Assembly (NCBI GenBank): GCA_024516155.1
Contig: JAJJXM010000024.1
Coordinates: 558,001-622,000 of the forward strand
Reading direction: 5' to 3'
DNA from: Pyronema omphalodes
Lineage: Eukaryota > Ascomycota > Pezizomycetes > Pezizales > Pyronemataceae
DNA: 64,000 nucleotides
A program made the translations under genes and the position numbers. Below are positions 10,122 to 22,099 of this stretch, one piece after another; position 1 is the stretch's first letter; each line of letters starts with the position of its first letter. The notes below the pieces were generated by a model. It made no database searches. It saw nothing but the letters and a program-made list of their open reading frames with translations, and had not been told where the DNA came from.

Positions 10122-12511
10122 CTTTGCAGATTTATCGTTGAATTGAGATATGGGTATGTGATAATCGTTGAGATGATGTTGACTGACGATGTTGACTCGA
10201 ATGCGGGATAATGTTCTTCAAAGGAGGGGCATATTGGGGTATTTATGTTTGCCGATGAATACGACGACATTCCAAATCCTACGTCATTCATTAAGTAGGT
10301 CACCGCCCCACAACGACGAAAGGTAGAAACTGTCCGAGACTTTACGTCAGCGACGCGGTTAACGAATAATGATTCGTGGTTACCATTATCTCAGAGAAAC
10401 TCTATTGTGTTCCGTATCACTAGAAACTAATCATCGGTTGTTTTAGTTATGACGAAATTTGGATTGCTATATCATCAATGGCATTCAACGAATTCGGTTC
10501 GCGGAGCGTTCGCTTGAATTACGACATAGCCGCTACCTACCTAGAACCGAGTTTTCCTTATCCAGCCTTTTACCGGCGGGACAGATTGCCTTGACGTTCC
10601 CACTAGGTTTTCCGTAGTACTTCTAGAATCCGACAATTGAAAACCGAGTGCGCCCACGTGATCCCCCATGTTGCTGTTCACGAGGAAATAACACTTCAAT
10701 CACAGTCAACCACCACCAGCCTCAGACAATCTATACAATAAGAAACAGACCATTCTGTGAATTGGATTATATTTTTACGGATATTCTACTAAAAAAATAT
10801 AATAAAAAAATCACAAAACACAATCTAAAAATGCCTTCTGGATTCTATAGATACGCAGTTACAATCCTCTCTAACTGTAGCCCCGTATCCAGCGCCGGTG
10901 ATGTATAGCAACTTCCACAATTAGTTAGCAAGGTTTCTGTTCTTCGCCTCTGGTCTTGAGAAGCTAGACTGAAACTAGTTCCAGGTCCACCCCAATGCCT
11001 TTGTCTTCGCCCTTATGACGTTTTACCACGTCTTCCGATGATACAGGGGAGAACGTTAGGAGACGTCACCGGTTTGTTAGTTCATTAACAGTAGTAGAAT
11101 AATAGAATTTCGTAATCCATATTGATGGTATTGGTAGTACACCGGAGCCACCACAAGGGTAGATAGACCTGATGCCGAATGAGAAACGTCCAAAGAGATC
11201 GTCGAAATAGTGACAAGTATTGCAAGATTGGATTCGAGTGGTAAGCGGGAGATTTTCAGGAGGGTTGACCAGAAGCATCCTTTTGCATCTTTTCGGGACT
11301 CAGCAGGGTCCACGGGCAGGGAGTGGGGAGTGCTTGCATGTCTGGGGCCACCGTCGAGCGGGTTAATGAGTAGTGTACATTGATGAGTTGGGAATGCGAT
11401 TATAGCGAATAGCCTCTTTGGCGAGTTTTGGAATTGAAGGTTTCATCCGGCCTCCAGGCGTGGGGGGGGGGGGGGGGGTTGCGGATATGACTACAATTTC
11501 CATGTCTTCGATGGCTACTTGTTAATGGCCGCGGTTCGCGTAGTGTTTCGGTTTTCTGTAATTTTCTTTCACCTTCCCAACCTTAAGGTTATGACGTATG
11601 CTACAGTCTGAATACATTATCTCCACGCTCCAGCTGTTACCTTGCAGTCTCGCTGGGATCCGCCCCAGAGCGCACTTCATCTCTTTGGCCTGTTGCCGCT
11701 TTCTTCTTCCTGCTCGTTTTCATTCTCGTTGTTACGGTTTGGAACCCTGTTTACTCTTTTCCTCTTCGTCACTCTCGACTCGCCTCTCTCAACTCTCCTC
11801 TCCGCTGCTCTCCTCTGCTCTCCCCACTGTTCCTCTTCACTCATTTTCGCTGCTCTTCTCTCGGCTCTGCTCCTTTACTCTCCTATGTACTCCTCTTTCG
11901 GTTCGCGTAGTGACTGCTTGCATCAAGGAATTACCCGTTCGTTAACCTAGGGGTGCCATGTTCCGACTGCAATACATACACCGCAACGGGAAATACTTTT
12001 GATTCGAAGCACGATATGCACAACTTACTAGATGTATATTACTAATGAGCTTGATAATAGTAGTTCTTCAAGAGTCACATGACGAAAACGTCCACATCTT
12101 AGGAGAGGAGGCGGAGGGGACAGCCGTTGGTGGAGATATGAAATGGAGATAGTATCTTATCAACCTACGAGAAGAGTATTATTGCTGACATGTAACCCAA
12201 AAGGCTGTAGGGCTTTGCAATGTCCAGGTTCAGTACAATATCCACTAGTAAACGCTGAAAATGATGATGACATGCCACACTCTAGCAAGGATTCAAAGAC
12301 CGTTGTCACTGCCTGATATTTTATGCGGATGCTCATGAACGGACTCCTTATCAGAGCTGGTGTCATATCTTGTGTATTCATCAGTTCAATGCTCAGGAAG
12401 CCGTCAGAAATAGAAGAAACATACCAAAGTCAATTCGATTGTGCCGCGGAGCACGATGTATAGTCGGGTCACGGTCTGCGATATACGTTAGTCACTAATC
12501 CTCCTGCATCA
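10122..12511. other. noncoding flank of SUN copy 2
   Basis: This is the promoter side of copy 2 and the rest of unit 2 up to 12305, then about 200 bp of unique sequence. It contains the TATA-like element, an A/T patch near 10790, a G-run near 11462 and a C/T-rich tract near 11745-11900. Chance ORFs cover the C/T tract; I see no gene. Confidence 0.65.
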
Positions 12512-13620
12512 TTACTGCTCACTCCGGGATGACATCATGACACTTATAGGCACAAAAAGATCGAACTTACCAGAGAGACGATCCAATCCATCAGCCCGAT
12601 GTTTACTGATAGAATCCCTGAGACGTTGCTGTAATTTCCTGGCATTGTTCGGCTTGTTGAGAGGGGTGGTGCCTGAAACTACTGTTTCCGGGTGGAATAC
12701 CGAATGGAATACAGGAGTTTCCGGTACTGCTGGTGATGGAGGAGGATAAGAAACAGCCACGCCTATTTGCCTCTGCGTAGTATTTGCTGGTTGGTAAGAA
12801 AACTGCAGGGGACGAGAGGAGGTAGCAGGTGGTGCCTCTGTGAGTGAATAGAATTCAGGCGGGGAGCCTTGTGGATGAGAATAGCGACGTCCAGAACTCA
12901 TTGGATGCTGCTGTTTAAATCGCTGCTGTGGATGGAAAAAAGGATGCTGTCGAGAGGAATGTGGGAGAGGAGGAACAGGGGGAGTATTCTGCGACCACGT
13001 AGGGGGCGAGAAAGCCACCTGACTGCCTGGAAAGGGCCCAAAGATCTCCTGTGGCGGAGACCTTGCAACTGAACCAAAGGTTCCGGTTCGCTTGCTCCCT
13101 TCCGACAATGAAACGCCGGGCACTTGAAATAGCCACAGGCACCTGATACAGAGGAGGGGAGTTGGGAAACGGGTCGGCAGGTTGTTTTGTAATACTGCCG
13201 CCAGGACAGATTGGATAAGAATCACTGAGGGGTATAGAAGGTGGGAGATGCGGTGCGGGCGGAGGAACAGCTCCCTGTCTACTGGTCGTATCACGAGGAA
13301 GAGGCGGCAGCGGCGGAGAAGCTACTCTGTCTCAATTCGTACTGCGAGAAGGCGATTTCTGAAGAAAGACTCCCAGTTCAGTGACACCACGAGTAGGTGG
13401 AGGCGGCGGAGGCATTCAATTGGGTGCCATGTTCACATCAGATTCTCCGGAGACAGTACTTTCGTCGCCAAACAGCGAACCTTCCTCTGCAGAAGAAGTA
13501 TGTCTCCGAGACGCCCTGTAGCCGTCCCTGTTCTTATGCCTCTGCAAATTTGCATTATTCTTGGTGTGTTGGTACAGAATACGGAGTGCTTTCGCATCTG
13601 TGGCGGAAGCCTTATATAGA
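12512..13620 (-). pseudogene. broken proline-rich protein gene with a zinc-finger-like N-terminal part
   Basis: Read on the minus strand, the sequence from about 13615 down encodes a stretch (YQHTKNNANLQRHKNRDGYR) that resembles the helix half of a C2H2 finger. It is followed by Pro/Ser-rich sequence (MPPPPPPTRGVTE, SPPLPPLPRDTT) in the same frame but with in-frame TGA codons near 13425 and 13331. Around 13100-13110 the coding-like frame shifts, and the open part continues (RTGTFGSVARSPPQEIF...) to a stop at 12512. That part ends in a basic, Q/R-rich tail (NNARKLQQRLRDSISKHR). Two stops plus a frame change argue for a decaying gene. An intron could in principle remove the frame change but not both stops. 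Function is unknown; a nuclear or regulatory origin is only a guess. Confidence 0.45.
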
Positions 13621-13689
13621 CATCAGTCAGCGAGGGTTCGAAAACGACCATATGAAGGGTGGATGTAATCTGATGCGGAACAAACAACA

Positions 13690-16600
13690 GAAAATGCGGG
13701 TATATACCGGGGTTTGTTGGGGAGCCTGAGCTGTGGATTGTTAGCCAATGTTATGTAAAGCTAGTTTGATGGACTTAATAGAACAATCGGAGCTAATCCC
13801 GCCGGCGGGGGCACAGATGGAGGATAGAACTTGCGCTGTTTAATCGGCGACACTAGGATGTAGAACCAGCGGCGCGGTCGTTATTACAATATGGAAGGAA
13901 TTATTGGAGCCCGGAGACGGCCTTATTAAGATTCGTGTCGTTTATGGTGCCATAGATGCATCTTATTTCTTTATCCTATTATCGCATTTTTGATGCGTTG
14001 CATGAGGCAGTAGACTTCCGGCGGAATATGGTACCTATACTACGATGCCCGTACTTTATCTCTATTTCTGGAATTTCGTCTTCATGAACAACTGCTAAGG
14101 CTACCGCGCGGAAAGAATGTCAATACTCTGTCGGGTCGTCTATAAACAGCGCCAGGAGCCAAGACATTATTACTCTGCTTTTTAAAGAAAGAGCCCTAAT
14201 TACACACTGGAGGCATTAAATCCCGGGTGTAATGAAGCTAAACAATTTATAAATTCTGAAGTTGCGTTTCGATTCAGATTTACATCACGGCCGCTAAGGA
14301 AGCCGTTTCTCTCGAAGGCCGCTAGATATTGTACTCGGATTCATCAGCAGTTTTGGGCGCCAGTACTGAATGTCTTGGTATATGAGAATTGTCTATGAGT
14401 GAATGGGGATACTTTACCGCGGATTTGAAATTCTAGACAGATGTTTGCTCTTGGTTACGAAATGCGCATGATCATCGTTGCTATCCAATTTCGAATATCA
14501 TGCTTGATGATTTACGGAAATACCGAATGGTCTGCAATACTGGTAGTAAAAGTGTTCACTTAACATAACATTAAGCCTCGTAATAGGATATTCAGTCCTC
14601 ATATTATCAGCATCCATTGCACTTCCCGCATATTAAGGTCGAGTGCTCGTTCATAATACACTTCGCTGGGTAGGCACGACAACGACAGGACCAATGACTG
14701 GATTGTACTCTTAACGCCGAAAGGTTTTGGTGCCAACACGATATTCCGTCACATAAATGTTCCATGGAATTAGCAGTATAAAAAGGCTAATGCCTATACA
14801 GATTACAGACATTCTTCTGATTTCAACCCGTCGATGCTGGAGCAACAGATACCAACGAAAAAAAACTGAGCACATGGGGCTGTTTGATGTAACACACAGT
14901 TTCCCTTTTCCCAGTTTCTTTTGCTTTTATGGTTCTCAGTTTAACATTTTTTACGTTATCCCGGAGATTTGACGATATTGATGATGGTGGGCGATGTACG
15001 GTGTTTGCAAGTCACTCGGGAGTGTCTTGCAAGGTAACAAGGTGGAATGGATAATATGAGCATATCGATCAATGTATGGTAATTACGTTGGGACTGCATT
15101 CAGGAGTGCATGTAACATTTTTTTTCAGTTCTGGATGGATTTCAGGGATTATTCCAGGAACAATGGATGTAGTGGGTGTGATACTGGGTGAATTAGATAC
15201 TGCTTTTAGGGAGATGGGTGGGGATTGTCATTATCGTAGGTTGGGGGATCTGGGCCCGATACGGTGACTGGGAGGAGAGAATAGATGTTTTTTGAATGTT
15301 CCAAAGTGTGTCCTACTCAGAAATCTCAGTAAATTCTAGATCCGTTCGTTAGCGCATCTTATTCCCATTTTTGGTGTGCAAACCATCCGCCAGAAGCCCG
15401 TGGCTCTAACACCGAGCCAGCTATCATCGTTGAATCTGCTCCCTTTCCTGAGTAAATTCCATATCTGCAGTCAGTTGCCATTGTGGAGGTTTTTCAAACG
15501 GATAGCTATTGATAACCTCGCATAGAAACTTTAAAGTTCATGAGTACATGCTGTCTTTTACCAAGATCAAAATATCTCTTTGCATTTAGAGGTCAGGATT
15601 ACTCTCGAGAGTCGAGACTTCAGTCAGCGAGAGGAGCATAATAGAGATACTATGAATCCTATCTATTTATTTATCTATTTACTATTTTACAATACTCCGA
15701 TCAAGATCTATAAGCCTATATGCAAGACATAAACAATATTACTTCCGTCCTCGTGGTCCAAGCCGGTACCTAGTCGAGGACGATTATGTATTACAGAAAA
15801 ATAAAACCATACAAATGAGACCAATCACTCTCTGGCAGGCCGTTATTTTTGCATCCAATACAACATTTGTCTATCCCTAAGATTAAAGAAAGCATATATC
15901 ATAGTCAGGCTCAACCACCTATCCTGCGTAACTAAGCGGCACCTGCGAGAGCACCAGGAGATTTAAACCCATTTTATTTGCTCAAAGGCCAATATTTGTA
16001 CCATAACACTGGCGGTGCTGTATGGTTTAGGTAAGATTTGAAAATCTTTACCGCGCTGAGGAAAGATGACACCGAATGACAGATGATGATCCATATAAAC
16101 CGACGGCTGCTGCGGAGTTTAAACTTCAGACTCTTCGCGTGCAACCAGTCACAATTATAGGGCATAGCTGAGGAAGCGGGCCATTTAATTAATTTATAAT
16201 CAGTACAACCATGTGTTGACCTATTTCTATCATATCTATTGTCGTTGAGATTCGGAGCCTACTGAACAGCCAAAACTTCGAGAAGTTTTCTCGGGAGACT
16301 GATACATGCAGCAGAATATCGTATCCTCCAAATCATGATTAGTATTTCCGAAGCGGTTATACCATAGTTTGAAATTGCATAGCAGATGTCTGGGGAAATC
16401 AACTCCCCATGTTCCAACCCTCCAATATACCAAGACACGAAGCTCCCAAGCTGTCACAAATTAAGTGATGCCATATGATATGTCATGATAATTGTTTTTC
16501 TCCGGAATTCGGCAAGCTACTATAATCGTAAAATTGTACCTGACATATCATATTGGGACTTCGGTGCGTGGCAGGCATGGTTTCCATGGCTCCCATGGCG

Positions 16601-18249
16601 TATCCTTGCTACACATATATCATTGATATTAAATCAGCGGGGTATCCCCAGGATATATTGATCTCCATGTCTCTATTAGTGGGTTAAGTACAAATACTGA
16701 ATATATGAAAAAATCTGCCGCTTCGTGCTTCGCGATGCCCTAGATATTTTCTTTTGCCAGGCGAAGGGAGGGGTTGAGGTAGTATTTTTGGGGCGCTATA
16801 GTCAACGCCGGAGATTGGGGGATGGATAAGGCATTATATCTTGGTATACACAATTGATTTTGGAATTCTGGACGGATATTTGTATACTTCGGCCTATCAA
16901 GACCTGGGAATACCGTAAGGGAATGGATATTGGTCTGTGATGGATGATATGCGTGATATTGTCGAGTCAAATCGATAAGTATCTATGAGAGCCGTCTCTA
17001 AAGAGAACTCATAATTCAATATGCGCTTCCATAATCGCCTTTTTCCCTTCAGGGGTGAGAGTAAACATGCCGTGTGACAATCGCCAAAATCCATGGATTT
17101 ATACGTACTATACTTTCATTTTCTGATATCTCGCCAATTTTCTCTCAATTGTCTTTGACAACATTTGCCAACGTTTATCCGGACCCTATGTACTAGTGAT
17201 GTATCTTCGGGAAATCTAGCCAACTTTTGTTTAGCCATCCCCGTAAACTTCTAGAAAACCGCTTGATCTAATCCATCATGTCAGCTCGAAATCATATACC
17301 CGCGTACCCCTGTGAATTCTTCGCGCATACCCGCACACCGCCTCTACATATGCATCATCAACCATGCTATGGCAACTCCCACATAATATTTCTACATTGC
17401 GGGCCATACACTAATCCCACACCGCTTGGAAGAATACTGAAAGTTGTGGGGACCCGATGTGGGGTTAGATTATGCCCTTTCAAAGAGCCTACGTCACCAT
17501 TCTAGGAAACGTTTGCACCTGCGATATTGGATCCTAAGAACTCAACACCGCTATGTCGTACGACATTGAATATTTCAGCTGTCATATGTAACTCCTCCTG
17601 ATCATAAATCGCGATATTTTTGCTTGCGCTTGGTGTTACCATTCGCGTTCCTTAACGGCAATGGCGAGGACCGATTATGCGCTCTAGCCTGAAACGTACT
17701 AGGCTTATTTTGATCCATCAAGGGATCTGGAATCCGATTGGATAGATTTGTAAAGGTACATGAACTTCATGGTATCCTGCAGGAGATGGTTAAACTGCAA
17801 ATATATGTGAGGGGGCGGGGTAACATTCGCGTCCTAAATATCCTGGGACCAATATATCTCCGTTTGGGGGAAATTTGCTAGGCTTTGCTAGGCGTTGCTA
17901 GGCTTTACCAAGCCGTCGCAGGGTAGGGTCTTGAACTGGGGAAGACAAAATATTGGTTCCTGAGTATTGAGAAGGAAATACGTCTTCACGTGTACGCGTG
18001 TATCTCCGAACCCGCGGCCGGATGAACTATCGAGAATAGGGAGTTGGGAATGTTCACTCCAGCCTTCAAAGTCCATTGCCGCCAGACAAGGTGTTAACAT
18101 AGTAAGTTCGGCCATGAGAATAAAAGGTCTCCATCTCCCTATGATAGAATGTTATCCTCCACCCTTCTTTCTCTCTTCGGTTCTGGAGTCATCCTTTTCT
18201 TGGACCAGAAATATCCCTCGGCGAGACTTCAGTTTTTTGATAACGGAAA
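13690..18249. other. gene-poor AT-leaning region
   Basis: About 4.5 kb with no open frame over roughly 75 codons that carries a recognisable motif on either strand. There is no tRNA, long repeat or transposase-like sequence. The palindromic string CCATGGCTCCCATGG lies near 16586. The last few hundred bases should include the glucoamylase promoter, but I see no clear TATA box. Confidence 0.5.
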
Positions 18250-19906
18250 ATGCGGTTTCATACTCCCACCTTCTTAGCCTTCGCGCTTCTCACCGTCTCC
18301 GTTAAGGCCCGCTCGGTCGATAAGAGACAATCCAGCGTTGCCAACTGGGTCGCCAACGAAGAACCTATCGCCCGTAGTGCACTTTTCCGAAATATTGGAC
18401 CTGGAGGTGAATTCTCGAATGGGGTTGATGCCGGTGCAGTTATTGCAAGCCCCAGTACTGCGTCGCCTGACTAGTACGTCTTCCCACTCAACTGAATCAG
18501 TAGAGGTAGCAGTCGGGGATGCTAACAAAAATAGCTATTACCAGTGGACTCGTGATGGTGCGTTGGTATTTAAGGTGTTGTTGAATGAATACATCAACGG
18601 TAACACCACGCTGGAGTCTTTCCTGAAGGATTATGCCAGCGAATCCGACAAGCTCCAAAAAACCAACAACCCAAGCGGTGGGTACTCGACTGGTGGTATT
18701 GGAGAACCCAAGTTCCTGGTTAACGGAGCAGCTTTCACGTACGCCCCATATTCTCTCTCCTATCTGGGTTTATTTAAGACATGTCTGACAAGTTATGATA
18801 TCCAGTGGATCTTGGGGACGCCCCCAAACGGACGGTCCTGCAATCCGTGCCACTGTTCTCGCCAAATTCGCCAACATGCTCCTCGATGCCGGCCAATCTA
18901 GCTACGTCAGTGGTCTCCTCTACTCTTCCGCCTACCCCGCCACTACCGTCATCAAATCCGACTTGGAATACGTTTCGCACAATTGGCAAACACAAGGATT
19001 TGATCTTTGGGAGGAAGTTAACTCCAACCTCCATTTCTTTAACATGATGGTTCAGCATCGTGCACTTCGCGAAGGTGCTGCTTTGGCCACCAGATTGAAC
19101 GACGGTGGGGCGGCAACTTATTATACACAACAGGCGGATGCTATCAAGGCCCGACTACCGGAGTTTTGGGACTCTGGGAAGGGATATTTAGTTTCTACTC
19201 TACAAGCTAGCAGGGACGGATTGGATTGTGGAACTCTCCTTGGAGCGTTACATGGAAACGGTGCTGCCGGTCAAGGAATCTACCAGGCTTCAAGCGACGA
19301 AGTTTTGGTAACTCTCCAAGCCCTTGTCAACGCCTTCAAGCCATTGTACCCCATCAACACCGCCGCTGGATCCCCCGGTACTGCAATTGGTCGTTACACC
19401 TCCGATGTGTATGATGGTGTTGGAACTTCCGTTGCGAACCCTTGGTTCATTTGTACCTTCACTGTCGCGGAGGTTTTACTTACAGCTGTTTCTGAATTCA
19501 ACAAGAAAGGTTCCATTACAGTCAGCAGCCTGTCGGTGAACTTTTACCAACAATTCTACAGCTCTGCAGCAGCTGGTTCCACCTACGCCAGTGGCTCTAC
19601 CGGTTTCACCTCGATTGTTAATGGCATGAAGAATTATGCCGATACATTTTTGGCTGTTACACAGAATCATGCTATGACCAACGGAAGTTTGAGTGAGCAG
19701 TTTTCTAGAAATGATGGTTACCAAAAAGGCGCTAGGTATGTTTCACCGAAATGCCGACTTTCTGATGTTGGTTTGGGTCTAGGTTTGCTTTTTCGAGTGA
19801 TGGTCGATGAGGCTGACATTTTGGCGCGTGATACAGAGATTTGACGTGGAGCTATGCTTCGTTTTTGACAACCCGGTGGGCGCGGGAGGGAACGGTGGCG
19901 TTTTAA
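18250..19906 (+). CDS. glucoamylase catalytic protein (GH15), no starch-binding domain
   Basis: Four exons, 18250-18473, 18535-18738, 18806-19735 and 19837-19906, join to 475 aa. Splice sites are GTACGT/AATAG, GTACGC/CCAG and GTATGT/ACAG. Joining restores family motifs across each intron: PDY-YYQWTRD, FT-GSWGRPQTDGPA and GAR-DLTWSYASFL. A signal peptide ends in DKR, a likely Kex2 site. Catalytic acid and base regions are present as DLWEEVNS and GSLSEQFS, with substrate-binding SWGRP. GH15 glucoamylase releases glucose from the non-reducing ends of starch outside the cell. The frame stops only about 12 residues after WSYASFL, so the linker and CBM20 of the two-domain enzymes are absent and the core itself ends slightly short. 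A late frameshift cannot be excluded, but the active-site core is intact. Confidence 0.9.
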
Positions 19907-20569
19907 GCATGCAGAGGAGTGAAGTAAAGTGAAGCAAAGTGAAGAGAGGTGAAGTGAAGTAGAGTGCATTGAGTGAGAAAAAAGTGCAGCTTGGTTATAA
20001 TGGCTTAGACGACAAATGATGAGGAATTGTGTATGTAGATGCAGATATCGGGGGCCGTAAATAATGAAATTTTGTTGCGTTTTTAGTTCTCACCACATGA
20101 CTGTTTCGGATGCGTGCACGGTACGCAGAAAATTCCAAGGCGAACCATGATGATGTCGATGATGACGTTGAATATTGGAGGTAAATATTATTTGTTAATT
20201 TCGCCTATCTTAACTTTTATTATCGACTTGCTTCACTTTCTAGTGGAGATGTCGGTAAGTGGATTCGGAAGGGAGTATGCAGGCGAGGATGTTTTTTTCG
20301 AAGAAGCATGTAAAAATAGGAAAAAAAGGAAACATACAGCGACGATACAGAAGTGGGGAAGATGCTATCGCGCATCAACCTCACATGATGAGTGCGGTCA
20401 CTTCTCGCAGTCTGTAGAATAGAGTTCGCTCGAGGGAAGGCATTCCTAAAGCGCTAGTGCACAATTGGCGTGTACAACTCTTGAAGTATTGTATTGTTCA
20501 TAATAAAAAACACCAATAACAAAACAAGGCCCAACCGAAAACGTAAAACCCCAAAATTGATGTCGTAAA
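19907..20569. other. intergenic, between convergent genes
   Basis: This is the 3' side of the plus-strand glucoamylase and of the minus-strand DUF1479 gene. It includes a short purine-rich repeat (GTGAAG-like units, about 19918-19965). I see no gene. Confidence 0.6.
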
Positions 20570-22099
20570 CTACTTCTCAAACCCCAACTCCTTATTTGCC
20601 ATCTCTACAACCCTCTTTGCACCCACCGACATTCCCTCCTCAACCTTCCACCCCTTACGCCCCATTCCCATTTCCCGTGTACCATCCACATTCCAATCAA
20701 TCCCCCCAAAGAAGCCCTTCTCACCCTCTCCATGTCCCGGAAAATCCGGTGGCGGAACCCCCAACATCGCCGCATTCCTCTGATTCACAAGCGCCCGTAC
20801 ATTTCCCTCACTCAGAGGTGTCGCAGGAATGTAGAAAACACTCGAATCCGACCTTCCCCGGTGTTCTTTATCAACCGAATGCAGCATATCGCAATGCCAC
20901 GCGACATAATCACCCGGTTCAACCCTTGGAATCGAAACCATACTTTGATCCAGTCTTAGTTCCGGATGCAGCTCATTTGTAAATTCCTGCGCAGCTGCAA
21001 TAGCCGCCCCATGAAGCGTAGTCGTCGGTGGTAACTGTAACCTTCCGTTTTCAAAAAACGGACGCAAAAGAAAATACGCCGTTGTCTCACGGATCGAGGG
21101 AAGAAGACGTAATGTACCTTCCCCAGGTGCTGTAGATGATAAAGATAACCAGCCTTGGAACATACGGAACATACTACATGCTCCAGGTCCTTCGTATAAA
21201 TCCATATTCGCGGTGACTCGATGTGCTGCATCATAGGGATCATATTTTTCCCAGTCGCCGGAAAATATTTGCTTGTAAACCGAGCGGTATTCGGGATCTT
21301 CCCAGCGTTCCAAACTACCGCCGTCTACATGTGGCCCAAGTGCGAATTTCGCATCGCCAGGATGACGGATGCGAAATCGATCTGCGTAGGTAATTGGAAT
21401 ATCGGTTGCTAGGGATGCTTGCGAATCGGAGGAATGCCAGAGACTTTGAAGGAATTTTTGGGTTGCGATAACGTTTGGATGAGAGCGTGCGGTTACTTGC
21501 GGTGGTGACCAGTAGAGTTCGTAAACGGCGGGATCATCCGCAGGAAAAGCTCGGACTCGAGGTCGGTTCAAAGATATGTAGGTTTGTGCTTGGTGTTTTA
21601 GGTCTAATGCTAAGGATTTCGGGAGGACATCTCTGATTACAACGCAACCGCGCTGGCGGATGGATGTTATTTGTGCTGGTGTTATGCTTGACAAAGAAGA
21701 AAATGGAATACTGGGTATAATCTGGAGTTTTATTAGTAACAGTTTGGTTGCAAGCTATGTGGTGCTATGACGTACCGATGGTCCCTGAGCGATGATCTTA
21801 TCTACCTCGTTCCTCAATACAGGTAGAAGTCGCTTCCAGGAGGCCTGAACTGATGGCTCATGTCCGGATATTATGCTCTGCTTAATATCTGCAAAACGCG
21901 TGGGAAGTGTAGATGCGGCACGCCCGGAAAGTGAAGGGAATATAGATGAGATGTCACCAACGGGCCTTGATCTCGGAAGAGGCGGTGGCGGCGGAGGAGG
22001 TGTTGGGACATGAAGAGATGTTGCTATGGGTCGGTTGGCGGATTGTAATGTCGTTGTTCTTGCTCTACGAGAGAGCAGTCTTCGTAGTGTCTGAAGCAT
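20570..22099 (-). CDS. DUF1479 (Gig2-like) protein, putative Fe(II)/2-oxoglutarate-type oxygenase fold
   Basis: Two minus-strand exons, 22099-21776 and 21721-20570, are separated by a 54-nt intron (GTACGT...CTCCAG) and give 491 aa. The join reads AQGPS-IIPSIPFSSL, in frame. The first 45 residues are Arg/Ser-rich then polyproline (TPPPPPPPLPRS), consistent with a mitochondrial presequence. The body matches the DUF1479 family: RGCVVIRDVLPK, FPADDPAVYELYWSP and an H-x-D pair (GPHVDGGSLERWED). A distal His lies in AWHCDMLHSV and an Arg in HRGR, the layout of a double-stranded beta-helix oxygenase. Candida Gig2 (GlcNAc-induced) and bacterial YbiU belong to this family; the substrate is not established. 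The gene converges with the glucoamylase and nothing suggests co-function. Confidence 0.9.

Larger units (their letters stand above)
8818..12305 (+). repeat. segmental duplication, unit 2 (SUN gene copy 2)
   Basis: Direct repeat of 2064-5740, offset about 6.6-6.75 kb. It includes the complete SUN gene, the upstream noncoding segment, the G-run (now at about 11462), the C/T-rich tract (about 11745-11900) and the end point near GCAAGGATTCAAAGAC. Differences are scattered substitutions, small indels in homopolymers, a long C-run at about 8874-8893, and absence of the second 179-bp internal repeat. Confidence 0.93.
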
